From Pseudomonadota bacterium (GTDB lineage: Bacteria; Pseudomonadota; Alphaproteobacteria; Rhizobiales; Devosiaceae), in the NCBI GenBank assembly GCA_023391095.1, contig JAEWBN010000016.1:62001-126000 (forward strand): a stretch of 64,000 nucleotides of DNA, in the 5' to 3' direction. Both the position numbers and the translations under genes were made by a program. How positions within the stretch are numbered: the first letter of the stretch is position 1; each line of letters begins with the position of its first letter. Shown in pieces: positions 44,946 to 53,728 of this stretch. The notes beneath the pieces were generated by a model. It made no database searches, was not told where the DNA came from, and saw only the letters and a program-made list of their open reading frames with translations.

Positions 44946-45229
44946 GGGTGGGGCGAGATCAGCCCGGAACGTGGGTCGCGGCGAGACCGTCACGTCGGTT
45001 CGGATGGATTCACCCGCACTAAGACCTAGCCGCTTGAGCGTCGGGCCTGCACTACCAGCGTGAAAAGACAACCGTAAGTGCATGCAAAGGATAACCGCCT
45101 TTACTGGCTTTGCGGCGCCGATCAACCGGAGCCGGCGCTCCCTACCTTCACAGAACTCCAGCGAGGCGCTTTCTCCTCCGCTTCATATCGCGAGGGAAGG
45201 TTATGAAGGTTTCGCCAGTGCGACGCAAT

Positions 45230-45451
45230 CTATCGATCCCTCTCTTGGCCCGCGTACAGCTCGATCGATTGCGGCGTGTAGTCCTCCTTGAGGAACCAGA
45301 TTTTGGCACGCACAACCGACCCATGCAGGGCTAACGGTTCTGACAACACCATTTCGCCAGCACCGACAGGGCACAATGCTTCAACGGTGACGCAATTGCC
45401 AAAGCCGTTGTCGGCGTCCGATTGCGCAGGTTGTACGCTGAATACGTTCAT
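45230..45451 (-). CDS. Small conserved hypothetical protein
   Basis: 73 aa from ATG 45451. It reads MNVFSVQPAQSDADNGF, NCVTVEALCPVGAGEMVLSE, VRAKIWFLKEDYTPQSIEL, with codon use like a real gene. It has no membrane segment, and two Cys. I believe the motif VRAKIWFLKEDYTPQS recurs in Hyphomicrobiales small proteins; the function is unknown. It is monocistronic, between a DUF2254 gene and an exported-protein gene. Confidence 0.55.
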   Translation of the reverse strand: MNVFSVQPAQSDADNGFGNCVTVEALCPVGAGEMVLSEPLALHGSVVRAKIWFLKEDYTPQSIELYAGQERDR

Positions 45452-45645
45452 CTGGCGTTGTACCCCCATTCTGTCCTTGCACGATGAGAGGCTCGCCTTA
45501 GTGAATGTTTACCATCGAGGCAACCGCTTCAGGTCAACGGAGTCGGAGCCTGCCACCAAGCCGAAACCTGTTGTTGAGCTGGGCGCACTCAAACTCTATC
45601 GTGCCACACCTCGCATCCTCGCGGTGCATGTATTAGAAGTCGCTC

Positions 45646-45987
45646 ATGAACAGGTTCCTGGCGCTCATCAGCGTTGTTTTGTTTGGCTTGGCATCAATGT
45701 CAGGGCCGAGCACGGCTGCAGGTGTGGGCAGCGGCACCTTCTGGACCATCGACAATCAAGAACTCTGCTTGGAGCCAGCCTCTCTCGTTGAGAAGGCCCC
45801 AGCCTTCAAACCTTGTTCGAAAAAGATCAACGGCCATGCCGTCGCGTGCCAGAATATGGCCGCCATACTGCCATCGCATGCGGAAACCATTTCTGACCAG
45901 CGTGATGTAGTCTATGCCCCAGGCGACAGGGTTGTGGTGCCCTTCTCGGGAACTGACAGGCGCTTCCGACCTCCCCGCGTCAGCTGA
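45646..45987 (+). CDS. Small exported protein (unknown function)
   Basis: 113 aa. Signal peptide (FLALISVVLFGLASMSGPSTA). The mature part has three Cys (ELCLEP, KPCSKK, VACQNM) and ends with a basic Arg/Pro stretch. No family recognised. It lies about 80 bp before an L,D-transpeptidase gene on the same strand. Confidence 0.55.
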   Translation: MNRFLALISVVLFGLASMSGPSTAAGVGSGTFWTIDNQELCLEPASLVEKAPAFKPCSKKINGHAVACQNMAAILPSHAETISDQRDVVYAPGDRVVVPFSGTDRRFRPPRVS

Positions 45988-46064
45988 GGGCAACGGCACC
46001 TTAAGCCGGCCATCTTCCTGATCCTGTTATCTTGAAAGGCAGTCCCTGCGACTGTTGTGAACAC

Positions 46065-46745
46065 ATGCTTTTGAACTCGATTTCACGCCGGCATATGATG
46101 CTCGGCGCATCCAGTCTTGCCGCCCTTGCTCTTGCGGGTTGTGCCACCACAACGCCCACGATCCCTGCTGCTCCCAAGGCTCCTGTTGTGCCAAACATCC
46201 CATCCGATGTTCTGGCCATGTATGCAGCCATGCCCGATGAGCGGTTCCCAATTCCTAGAGCCGATATCCACCTTGTTGATCCCATTTACTGGCGACAGGA
46301 GGTAGACAACGTCACCGGCGAGAAGGCTGGCGTGGTGGTGGTGGATACGCCCAATCGCTTCCTCTATTGGACCATGCCAAACGGTCGCGCCATGCGCTAT
46401 GGGGTCGGAATTGGCCGTGATGGCTTCGCCTGGGAAGGCCGAGGGCACATCGCCTATGGTCGGGAATGGCCGACATGGACACCGCCGTCAGAAATGATCG
46501 ACCGGCAGCCCGAGCTTGAACCCTATCGTCACGGAATGGAACCCAGCCTCGAAAACCCACTTGGGCCAAGGGCGCTCTACATTCACCAAGGCAACCGTGA
46601 CACGCCCTACCGCCTGCACGGGAATATGGATGCCCGCTCGATCGGCCAAGCGGTTTCGAGCGGCTGTGTGCGGCTGCTCTTCCAGGATGTCATCGATCTC
46701 TATGACCGGGTGACCTGGGGAGCGCCTATCGTGGTCTTGCAGTAA
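46065..46745 (+). CDS. L,D-transpeptidase (lipoprotein)
   Basis: 226 aa from ATG 46065. Tat-like/lipoprotein signal with RRHMM and lipobox ALAGC. YkuD fold: GEKAGVVVVDTPNRFLYWTM, then the catalytic region HGNMDARSIGQAVSSGCVR with Cys nucleophile and His. These enzymes make 3-3 crosslinks in peptidoglycan or attach proteins to it. A strong hairpin terminator follows 12 bp after the stop. Confidence 0.93.
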   Translation: MLLNSISRRHMMLGASSLAALALAGCATTTPTIPAAPKAPVVPNIPSDVLAMYAAMPDERFPIPRADIHLVDPIYWRQEVDNVTGEKAGVVVVDTPNRFLYWTMPNGRAMRYGVGIGRDGFAWEGRGHIAYGREWPTWTPPSEMIDRQPELEPYRHGMEPSLENPLGPRALYIHQGNRDTPYRLHGNMDARSIGQAVSSGCVRLLFQDVIDLYDRVTWGAPIVVLQ

Positions 46746-46757
46746 TGCGAACAGTCA

Positions 46758-46780
46758 AAGGCCGGGCATTGCCCGGCCTT
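46758..46780. terminator. Bidirectional terminator between convergent genes
   Basis: Perfect 10 bp stem AAGGCCGGGC / GCCCGGCCTT with loop ATT. It lies between the L,D-transpeptidase stop (plus) and the DUF302 stop (minus), and the AA/TT flanks let it serve both strands. Confidence 0.8.
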
Positions 46781-46791
46781 CTCCTAATCTT

Positions 46792-47178
46792 TCAGATAGC
46801 CTTCACGACATCGGACAGCATGGTCTGTACCTTGCCCGCAACAGCGTGCAGTTGATCATTGTCGATGGCCTGCATGGACGCCACAGGGTCGATGGCGCTG
46901 ACTGCCACCGTACCGTCTTCCTGCTGCCGCACGATCACATTACAGGGCAGCATGGCGCCCACCCGAGGTTCCAGCTTGAGCGCTTCGAACGCCATCTTCG
47001 GATTGCAGGCACCCAGGATCACGTAGCCTGCCATGTCGGCATCCAGCTTGGCCTTCATGGTCTTCTGAACGTCAATTTCCGTGAGGACGCCGAAGCCGTT
47101 GGCTCCAAGAATTTCCTTGGTGTGAGCGACAGCCGCATCGAAGGTCATGCCGGGCAATTTCTTGTCGAACGTGTACAT
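46792..47178 (-). CDS. DUF302 domain-containing protein
   Basis: 128 aa, soluble. The DUF302 fold is clear: LPGMTFDAAVAHTKEILGAN, GFGVLTEIDVQKTMKAKLD, YVILGACNPKMAFEALKLE, GAMLPCNVIVRQ. Members contain conserved Cys (CNP, PCNV) and appear in metal- and sulfur-related operons. Last gene of the BigR-type operon, 14 bp after a TauE/SafE permease gene. Confidence 0.92.
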   Translation of the reverse strand: MYTFDKKLPGMTFDAAVAHTKEILGANGFGVLTEIDVQKTMKAKLDADMAGYVILGACNPKMAFEALKLEPRVGAMLPCNVIVRQQEDGTVAVSAIDPVASMQAIDNDQLHAVAGKVQTMLSDVVKAI

Positions 47179-47192
47179 GGTTGGTCTCCTCT

Positions 47193-47978
47193 CTAGATGA
47201 ATGCGGTGACGGTTTGGGCGGCCATGTAGATGGCCACGGCCACAACCAGACCAGCAAAGGCAGTATTGAGCAGTCCCTTCTTGCTGGCCATCAAACCAGC
47301 AACGCGCGCGCCGGCTAGTCCTCCGAGCACCCCGCCGCCGATGAACACGGCGGCCAGCGGCCAGTCCACCAAGCCTGAGAAGGCGTAGCTTAAGGCAGTC
47401 GTGAGCCCGAAAGCGGTGACGGCGACAAGTGAGGATCCTATGGCATTGAGGATCGGCATTCCGGTTGAAGCCACCAGGCCAGGAACGATCAGGAAGCCAC
47501 CGCCAATGCCGAAGAACCCAGAGAACGCACCGGTGAGACCACCATATCCAAGGACCTTGGGTGCCTTCTCACGGTTGCAGGTGGCACCAGGGATCCCAGG
47601 GTTACCGCGCCTGCGGAACATTAGAACTCCCACCACCAGCATGAGGATGGCGAACAGGAACAGCAGCTTGTCGCCGTCCATGGCCTTGCCCAGCGTGGAG
47701 CCCAGGAAGGCTCCGGCAATGCCAGCGACGGTGTACATGAGGGCACAGCGCCAGATCACGTTGCCCTTGCGGGCATGGGTGACAAGGTTGGTGGCAGCGT
47801 TGGCCGCAACGGCGAAGGCACTCGTTCCGATGGCCACGTGTGCGACAGGAACCCCCACGACATAAACCATGAGCGGTACGGCTAGAATGGAGCCGCCGCC
47901 GCCGAAGAGGCCAAGGGTGAAGCCCACCAGGCCGCCAGACAAGGCACCGAACAGATATTGCAGGGGTTCCAGAAGCAT
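47193..47978 (-). CDS. TauE/SafE-family sulfite exporter
   Basis: 261 aa, eight predicted membrane helices. N-terminal GALSGGLVGFTLGLFGGGGS and central LTGAFSGFFGIGGGFLIVPG are the two inverted repeat signatures of the family. Exports sulfite or sulfonate-derived anions. It is 13 bp after the BLH gene, within the sulfide-detoxification operon. Confidence 0.93.
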   Translation of the reverse strand: MLLEPLQYLFGALSGGLVGFTLGLFGGGGSILAVPLMVYVVGVPVAHVAIGTSAFAVAANAATNLVTHARKGNVIWRCALMYTVAGIAGAFLGSTLGKAMDGDKLLFLFAILMLVVGVLMFRRRGNPGIPGATCNREKAPKVLGYGGLTGAFSGFFGIGGGFLIVPGLVASTGMPILNAIGSSLVAVTAFGLTTALSYAFSGLVDWPLAAVFIGGGVLGGLAGARVAGLMASKKGLLNTAFAGLVVAVAIYMAAQTVTAFI

Positions 47979-47991
47979 CGTGCTCTTTCAG

Positions 47992-48315
47992 TCAGCGCAA
48001 GGCAGCGTAGAGAGTGCCCGCGCGGCCGCCGGAGCGGCAGTAGCCCAGGATTGGGCCATCGGTTTCGGCACGGGCCTGCTCGAAACGGATGAGCTGGCCT
48101 TCGGTCAGTGGGCCCGCAACAGGAATATGGAAGGCCTTGAGGCCGAACCGTTCAGCGACTTCAGCGATTTGGGCAAAGGAGGGCTGGCCTGGATCTTCGT
48201 TATCTGGGCGAGCGCAAACGATGGCCCTGTACCCCGCCTCGGCGATGAGCCTGACATCATTGGGCTGGATCTGGGGGGACTGGGCGAACTGGTCGTCGAT
48301 CTTGTTAATTGCCAT
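47992..48315 (-). CDS. TIGR01244-type sulfur transferase/phosphatase (Blh N-domain type)
   Basis: 107 aa. The fold is the protein-tyrosine-phosphatase-like domain of the TIGR01244/BLH family. The CX5R catalytic loop is GYCRSGGRAGTLY. Known partner of ETHE1-type dioxygenases in BigR operons; acts as a sulfurtransferase. In some bacteria this domain is fused to the MBL domain; here they are two genes 4 bp apart. Confidence 0.9.
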   Translation of the reverse strand: MAINKIDDQFAQSPQIQPNDVRLIAEAGYRAIVCARPDNEDPGQPSFAQIAEVAERFGLKAFHIPVAGPLTEGQLIRFEQARAETDGPILGYCRSGGRAGTLYAALR

Positions 48316-48319
48316 GGTG

Positions 48320-49234
48320 TTATTCCTTGGAAGTGGAGAGCCCGTTTATGGGCACTTTGAGGTAGGTCTTGCCGTCGTCATCAGCTGGGGGGAGCTGGCC
48401 GGCCCGCATGTTGACTTGCAGGGATGGGATGATCAGCTTGGGCATAGACAGGGTGCTGTCGCGCTCTTCGCGCATCTTGACGAATTCGTCTTCGGACGTG
48501 CCGTGACCGACGTGGATGTTATGGTCGCGTTCCTCTGCGACGGTCGTTTCCCACTGGATGTCGCGACCATTGGGACCATAATCGTGGCACATGAAGAGCC
48601 GCATCTCGCCCGGCAGGGTCAGCAGCCGCCGGATCGACTGGTAGAGGGTGCGAGCATCACCGCCAGGAAAGTCGGCGCGGGCCGAGCCGCCATCGGGCAT
48701 GAACAGGGTATCACCGACAAAGGCAGCGTCGCCGATCACATGCACCATGTCTGCCGGCGTATGGCCGGGCGTAAACAGGGCAAGGGCCGTCATGGTGCCG
48801 ATCTGGTAGCTGTCGCCATCCTTGAACAGACGGTCGAACTGAGACCCGTCACGCTGGAACTCGGTGCCTTCGTTGAAGATCTTGCCGAAGGTGTCCTGCA
48901 CGACGCAGATCTGGTCGCCGATGCCGAGCTTGCCGCCGAGTTTGGATTGGATATAGGGGGCAGCGGAGAGGTGATCGGCATGGACGTGGGTCTCGATCAG
49001 CCACTCAAGCGTCCAGCCATTATCCTGGATGTGCCCGATGATCTTGTCGGCACCTTCATACGCAATGGTGCCGGAGGCGTAGTCGAAGTCCATAACGGAA
49101 TCGATCACGGCGCAGGCGTCGGAGGCTGGGTCCTTGACGATGTAGCTGATGGTGTTGGTCGGTTCGTCGAAGAACGCGACAACTTCCGGTTTTACGGTCA
49201 GATCGGGTGTAAATGAAATCGGCTGGGTAGACAT
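48320..49234 (-). CDS. ETHE1/Blh-type persulfide dioxygenase (MBL fold)
   Basis: 304 aa from ATG 49234, with AAAGGAG 6 nt upstream; a longer frame to 49309 lacks family sequence. MBL metal motif HVHADHLSAA, second ligands FTPGHTPADM and GDTLF, and CHDYGPNGR. ETHE1-type enzymes oxidise glutathione persulfide to sulfite. Sulfite would then leave by the TauE/SafE permease encoded two genes later. The operon layout is that of the BigR regulon. Confidence 0.93.
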   Translation of the reverse strand: MSTQPISFTPDLTVKPEVVAFFDEPTNTISYIVKDPASDACAVIDSVMDFDYASGTIAYEGADKIIGHIQDNGWTLEWLIETHVHADHLSAAPYIQSKLGGKLGIGDQICVVQDTFGKIFNEGTEFQRDGSQFDRLFKDGDSYQIGTMTALALFTPGHTPADMVHVIGDAAFVGDTLFMPDGGSARADFPGGDARTLYQSIRRLLTLPGEMRLFMCHDYGPNGRDIQWETTVAEERDHNIHVGHGTSEDEFVKMREERDSTLSMPKLIIPSLQVNMRAGQLPPADDDGKTYLKVPINGLSTSKE

Positions 49235-49259
49235 GGAAATCTCCTTTCCGTTTCGAAGT

Positions 49260-49697
49260 TCAGGCCAGCGCCTGGCGGCGGGCAGAAACCGCCCTGAACG
49301 CATTGGCACCGAGAATGCCGCCGATCATGGCGGCCACGAAGATCAGTGCGCTTGGCTCCCCGGAGCCAAGTGCCGGGATGGCGCCGCCGGGGCAGAACCC
49401 CGCTATGCCCCAGCCAATGCCGAACAGGGCCGAGCCTGCGATGAGCGGCACGTCCAGATCGCGTTTGGTTGGCAGATGGAACTTGCGATCGAACGTCGGA
49501 GCGGGGCGCTGCAGCACGAAGCGGTAGCCGACAAAGGTCACGACCAGGGCCGAAACCATGACCAGCAAAAGGCTGGGATCCCAGGCGCCGAAGACGTCGA
49601 AGAAGTTGAGCACCTTGGCCGGGTTGGCCATGCCGGAGATGACAATTCCAAGACCGAAAACGAGGCCGACCGCAGCAGCTGAAGCAAGGCGAAGCAT
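49260..49697 (-). CDS. YeeE/YedE-family protein, PmpB-like (DUF6691)
   Basis: 145 aa from ATG 49697. Four membrane helices: GLVFGLGIVISGMANPAKVL, LLLVMVSALVVTFVGYRFVL, IGWGIAGFCPGGAIPALGSG, FVAAMIGGILGANAF. The GMANPAKV and GFCPGGA signatures with a Cys are those of the half-size YeeE proteins that move thiosulfate or sulfide. It pairs with the PmpA-like gene upstream, TGATG-coupled. Confidence 0.93.
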   Translation of the reverse strand: MLRLASAAAVGLVFGLGIVISGMANPAKVLNFFDVFGAWDPSLLLVMVSALVVTFVGYRFVLQRPAPTFDRKFHLPTKRDLDVPLIAGSALFGIGWGIAGFCPGGAIPALGSGEPSALIFVAAMIGGILGANAFRAVSARRQALA

Positions 49698-50125
49698 CAG
49701 AAGCCCCCCAGCAGGTGACGAACCACGAAGACGGTGATGAAGGTCGTCACCATGAAGGTCAGGGTGGCAGCAATGGAGCGAACTGAGAGTCGGGCTATGC
49801 CGCATACACCATGCCCAGAGGTGCAGCCGCCGCCGAAGGTCACGCCAACGCCCACCAGAAAGCCACCAATAATAATGGCCAAGGATGGTATCTCTGCCTG
49901 AAGCGGTAGGGATTGGCCCGTCAGCAGCAGGATCACAACTGGTGCGGCGACAGCGCCGAGCAGAAAGGCAATGCGCCAGTCCCAGTCACCCTTTTGAAGG
50001 ATGACGCCAGTCAGGATGCCGGTCATACCTGCTATCCTGCCGTGCAGGGCCAAAAGGCCAACAGCGGCGAGGCCGATGAGGGAACCGCCAAGGAGTGCTT
50101 GGATGGGTGTAAACGATGTTTCCAT
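49697..50125 (-). CDS. YeeE/YedE-family protein, PmpA-like
   Basis: 142 aa. Four membrane helices; the signature GGGCTSGHGVCG carries the sulfur-relay cysteines, and LLALHGRIAGMTGIL is near the N-terminus. It makes a two-subunit transporter with the PmpB-like protein. First gene of the six-gene minus-strand operon and divergent from the ArsR-type regulator across a 116 bp promoter region. Confidence 0.93.
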   Translation of the reverse strand: METSFTPIQALLGGSLIGLAAVGLLALHGRIAGMTGILTGVILQKGDWDWRIAFLLGAVAAPVVILLLTGQSLPLQAEIPSLAIIIGGFLVGVGVTFGGGCTSGHGVCGIARLSVRSIAATLTFMVTTFITVFVVRHLLGGF

Positions 50126-50191
50126 GTGCCTATGTGTGGTTTGCGCCTGCCGATCAGAGTGAACCCCTGATCCCGAATTCTGTTGCCCTAT

Positions 50192-50211
50192 ATATTCGAA
50201 TATTCTAATAT
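50192..50211. promoter_or_regulatory. AT-rich twin operator (probable BigR site)
   Basis: Perfect palindrome ATATTCGAATAT (50192-50203) overlaps a near-copy ATATTCTAATAT (50200-50211). It stands in the divergent promoter between pmpA-like and the ArsR-type gene, and the surroundings are otherwise GC-rich. BigR proteins bind AT-rich palindromes of this kind. Confidence 0.7.
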
Positions 50212-50241
50212 GTCAATGATGCAACCTGAAGAAGACTGCTG

Positions 50242-50556
50242 ATGCACATCATCGACCTTGAACCCCGCGCCGAGGAGGCGTCTCAGTTGCTCGCCGCCAT
50301 GGCCAACCCGAAACGGCTGCTGATTCTCTGCAACCTGCTTGATCAGGAGCGGAGCGTCAGCGAGTTGATCAAGATTGTGGGGCTAGAGCAGTCCCCGCTG
50401 TCTCAGCATCTCTCAAAGCTGCGGGCCTTGGGGCTGGTGAAAACGCGTAGAGACGGACAGACGATCTTTTACCGATTGGCCTCTGAGCCGGTTACGCGTG
50501 TGCTCACGACGCTTTATGGAATCTATTGCCAACCATTAGAGGCAGCGGGCTCCTGA
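50242..50556 (+). CDS. bigR: ArsR/SmtB-family regulator, BigR/SqrR-like persulfide sensor
   Basis: 104 aa winged-helix repressor. The core is ASQLLAAMANPKRLLILCNL, SVSELIKIVGLEQSPLSQHL, SKLRALGLVKTRRDGQTIFY. The redox pair of BigR/SqrR is present: Cys in LILCNL (helix 2) and Cys in YGIYCQP near the end. Formation of a tetrasulfide bridge between them releases DNA. It controls the divergent sulfide-detoxification operon and probably itself. Confidence 0.88.
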   Translation: MHIIDLEPRAEEASQLLAAMANPKRLLILCNLLDQERSVSELIKIVGLEQSPLSQHLSKLRALGLVKTRRDGQTIFYRLASEPVTRVLTTLYGIYCQPLEAAGS

Positions 50557-50663
50557 GCATTTGTGCTTGCGGGTCCCGGACGTCTGGATTTTCAGGCTGG
50601 TAGCCAAAAGCGGCCTGTCAGCATTCCACCCCATTTCGTTCGAAGCGGTGATCAAAGCGAAAG

Positions 50664-50714
50664 GTCTGCTTTCAGGTTTTCGCTATTAAATTCTGAATGG
50701 CTGAAATGGGGCGC
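50664..50714 (+). repeat. Dispersed intergenic repeat, copy C
   Basis: GTCTGCTTTCAGG opens the copy; TGAATGGCTGA then AATGGGGCGC close it. Spacing between GCTTTCAGG and AATGGGGCGC starts is 37 nt. Sequence between the boxes is diverged. Confidence 0.7.
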
Positions 50715-51102
50715 GAAGCTGCTTCTGAGGTGCGCAGCTTGGATACTGGACACTTTTCGCTCCCGAACTTCACCCACCAACTCCCCAAGGACGGGCAGCC
50801 AAGCTGTTGCCAACGTGGGGACAAAAAGCTCTACACCCTTACGCAGTGGTATAGAGCTTTGGAGAGGATGGCGCGCAGAGAGCGACTTAGGGCGGTGAAC
50901 GTCCACGACTCGGTGCGGAGCTGACGACTAGAATCCCCGCGTATGCTCGGGTTTATATCAGTGAGCCATTGCGCAGAGAGCGGTTTGGATTGTGGAAGTG
51001 GCGGAGCAAGGGGCGCGGACAACAAACATTCTCCGCTTATCCCACAATTACTGGGGGTAGTGTTAGGTCAAACCGGATTATTGAGCCCTAAATGTCCGTT
51101 AC

Positions 51103-51153
51103 GCGCCCCATTCCCGCCGTTCATGCGCCTGCGCCGAGTTCCCAAGAGCGGAC
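51103..51153 (-). repeat. Dispersed intergenic repeat, copy D
   Basis: On the minus strand: CGTCCGCTCTTGGGAACTCG, then TGAACGGCGGG and AATGGGGCGCG. Box spacing is again 37 nt. Copy C lies opposite about 390 bp away. Confidence 0.7.
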
Positions 51154-51377
51154 GCTCCGCATGATGGTCAGGGAAGGCTGCAGAGGGGTGGGGTGAAAAT
51201 CGTCTGCGCTTGCCAAGTAGGTTCCAAAACTTCCGTAAGCAGCAGCGAGGTTCTTGTCATAGCCGCGGCACCTACTGGTGAAGCCCATGGATGTCGTCGG
51301 CAATCCGGGTGGATAATCGGATGGAACGCCGTGCATTCCGAGGATGATAAAGAAGCACCCAGCGGCACCCCTGTTCC

Positions 51378-52943
51378 CTAGTCGCCGAACCCGTGTTCCA
51401 GGCGCTCGATCGCAGCGTTGTACGCCCGCTCGAACGCCATGGATGCCTGTTGCTCGTAGGTCACGTGTTCTGAGCTGGAGATGGCCTCAATGTAGGCGCT
51501 GCGCGTTTCCGCAGGATAACGGCCTAGAGTGGCTGCGAATACAAGGAAGGTATTCTCGGCATAGACCTCGGCAAACCCAGCTTCCCGGGCTTCCTCGACC
51601 CAGGACTCGACGGATTCGACCCCTGCATAGGGGGCAGCAGCGACGTACATGGCGCGTAAATACCCCTCCACCAGCGTTTCGGCGCTCTCGGGCCCACGGT
51701 ACTGCTTGAACAAGTCCGCCGCGATACCGGCAATGTCGGTGGGCAAGGCGGCGACCTCCTGTTCAAGGGAAGCGCGCTGCTGCGGATCATCGAGGTTCAT
51801 GGACAACAGCGCATCGCTGATGCGATCGCGCTGGTCGCGGAAGTCAGAAATGTTGAATGCAGTAGCCGTCTCGACGACCGCAGGGGAGAGCGCCGGCGCG
51901 AGCGCCGCCAAGTAATCCTCCCTGACAGTTTCGGCATCGAAAGCCTCGTTCAGGGCACTCTGCCATGCCTGGGCTGCATCGGCAGGAAAACCATACTCGC
52001 TCGCCATGATCATGTGGAAGTCCTCTCGCAATCGGATGAGGGCGGCGACGTTGCTGTCCTGTGCTACGATGCTGGCCATGCGTTTGTCAGCGACCAGGGC
52101 TGCGCCGGGGATGATGCAGGAAACGTCGTAGCCTGCAACCTCCGGAGTGGCTGACGCCCCACCTTCTCCCACCGTAACCACCGACAATTCGGCAAACTGG
52201 CCGGAATAACCGAAGCGGCAATAGCCAAATCCTGTTCCCGAGCAGGACTGCACCTCGTAGATGCCCGCCGCTTTCAGCTCTTCGCTCCGCAAGTCCATCG
52301 GCTCGTCCGACAGGATGCCCAGAACCGGTCCCCAACCGGCGGATTCAAGTTCCTTGCGTGCCTCGGCAATCGGGCTTCCATAGATGTTTGGTACCGACGC
52401 CTTGCCGTCGCAAAACCGTTCAACCGTGGCCAGCTTGCGAAGGGAAACGGCGCCGCTTGTGTCAATGTGCATATCCGCAACCGGCTGAGGAAGAAAGTCG
52501 CCACTCCAGATCCGGACAGCGGTCTTCTCAAAGGCCTGGACGGTCCCGATGTGTGAGGTTGCATCCCTTTCGCTATAGACCAGCCAGCGCAGCTGGTCGC
52601 CGTCGAAAAGGCCTACGTTGCCGTCGATCATCTGGCAAGACCCGCTGGTGCCCGGTTCAAAACCACCGACGAAGCTCACCACATCCAGGCTACCAAGGGA
52701 GACCTCTCCTGTGACGACCCAACCAAGGGCTTTCGCCACCTTCCCGCCTGCTGTGTGTGGCTCGACTGCCAGATGGTCACAGAACTCTGCGTTGACCGGT
52801 CGAGGTGGCGGTGGCAGCCGCGTCAGGGGGACAGTGACAAACCCACCTGTCTGCGAGGATGCGGAATGGGCTACGGCTCCGCTCACACTGACTGCGGTCC
52901 ACAGCATCAATGCTGCTGCCGCGCTAACGAGGCGCTGTCTCAT
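51378..52943 (-). CDS. Large exported protein of unknown function (PASTA-like segment)
   Basis: 521 aa from ATG 52943 with GGGAGA upstream. Signal peptide (LVSAAAALMLWTAVSVSGAV). A middle section (about 190-215, PNIYGSPIAEARKELESAGW) reads like a PASTA-type helix start, followed by Cys residues in SCSGTGFGYCRFGY. The C-terminal 230 residues are helical. No catalytic motif. It lies in a group of exported-protein genes and is 34 bp past the 52978 gene on the same strand. Confidence 0.7.
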   Translation of the reverse strand: MRQRLVSAAAALMLWTAVSVSGAVAHSASSQTGGFVTVPLTRLPPPPRPVNAEFCDHLAVEPHTAGGKVAKALGWVVTGEVSLGSLDVVSFVGGFEPGTSGSCQMIDGNVGLFDGDQLRWLVYSERDATSHIGTVQAFEKTAVRIWSGDFLPQPVADMHIDTSGAVSLRKLATVERFCDGKASVPNIYGSPIAEARKELESAGWGPVLGILSDEPMDLRSEELKAAGIYEVQSCSGTGFGYCRFGYSGQFAELSVVTVGEGGASATPEVAGYDVSCIIPGAALVADKRMASIVAQDSNVAALIRLREDFHMIMASEYGFPADAAQAWQSALNEAFDAETVREDYLAALAPALSPAVVETATAFNISDFRDQRDRISDALLSMNLDDPQQRASLEQEVAALPTDIAGIAADLFKQYRGPESAETLVEGYLRAMYVAAAPYAGVESVESWVEEAREAGFAEVYAENTFLVFAATLGRYPAETRSAYIEAISSSEHVTYEQQASMAFERAYNAAIERLEHGFGD

Positions 52944-52977
52944 CGCTATTCTCCCATGCGAGGCGGTTCGGCCGGCG

Positions 52978-53595
52978 TTACCAAATTTCATTCTCGATCA
53001 GCACTACTAACTCCTGCCGCCCGTCGGCCGCCGCATCGACTTCGAAGCGCATCAACCTGAACAGGCCGAGGTAAAAGCCCCATTGGGTTCTGATGCGGAT
53101 TTCGTCCGTGTTGGGCCAGGTTTCGACTGCAATCATGGTGCGGCCATCAGGTTCGTACGCAGCATTGAGCACTTCCCTGCGCTGCTGCCATTCTATGGCG
53201 GCCGCATCGATATTCGCCGCTTCTCCCGATGCGATGACGGGCGTGGAGAAGACTTGATCCGACACGGTCCCATACTGATCTGACAGCACGAAGACCGAGC
53301 TCTGGCCGGTGTCGAGGCTGCGGCAGGCAAACGCCACCATCAGCGCCGCGCGGGCTGCGGTTTCCTCACCCAGTCGCAGTTTGTAGCTCTCCGTCGGCGT
53401 GGCATCGGCCTCGCAAACGTCCGGCCGGCTCGCCTGACAATAAGAAATTGCTCGCTGCAGGGCTGCCTCTTGCCAGCCATCTTCCTCCGCCTGACCAGAG
53501 CCTACGACCAGCAACGTTGCGATCACAACGGTTAACCGGAAGAGGATCCTACCTCCCCCACGCGGCGACCAGACTTCAGAATGCAAGGCAGCCAT
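52978..53595 (-). CDS. Exported protein, paralogue of 62738 gene
   Basis: 205 aa. Signal peptide (FRLTVVIATLLVVGSGQA). The mature part has LGEETAARAALMVAF, VFVLSDQYGTVSDQ and the C-terminal WGFYLGLFRLMRFEVDAA and ENEIW. The same motifs occur in the 62738-63328 product (GEDTAAREAVLVQL, DEGTVSD, WGFRDGRFQLMQFAVDAS). Composition is somewhat like DUF1176-type proteins but I cannot confirm that. Function unknown. Confidence 0.72.
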   Translation of the reverse strand: MAALHSEVWSPRGGGRILFRLTVVIATLLVVGSGQAEEDGWQEAALQRAISYCQASRPDVCEADATPTESYKLRLGEETAARAALMVAFACRSLDTGQSSVFVLSDQYGTVSDQVFSTPVIASGEAANIDAAAIEWQQRREVLNAAYEPDGRTMIAVETWPNTDEIRIRTQWGFYLGLFRLMRFEVDAAADGRQELVVLIENEIW

Positions 53596-53728
53596 GGACT
53601 TGTCTCCTGGGATTCATGAATGAGACGCCCCTAGCAGCCATGATATTGGTCTCACGGCCGAGAGTGCCCGCAAAAACACGTTCGCCCAAGAATTTGGTGC
53701 GAAGCGCCGTCCTACTGGCGAAACCAGC

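Larger units (their letters stand above)
50557..51377. other. Intergenic region carrying dispersed-repeat copies C and D
   Basis: About 820 bp without a convincing gene on either strand. The frames that exist have no family features. Two good copies of the dispersed repeat face each other: C (plus, 50664-50714) and D (minus, 51153-51103). Confidence 0.55.

Noticed and set aside
44965..45000. GGAAC-N17-CGTC as another EcfG promoter
   Set aside because: The -10 box does not match well and no suitably placed plus-strand gene follows for about 650 bp.
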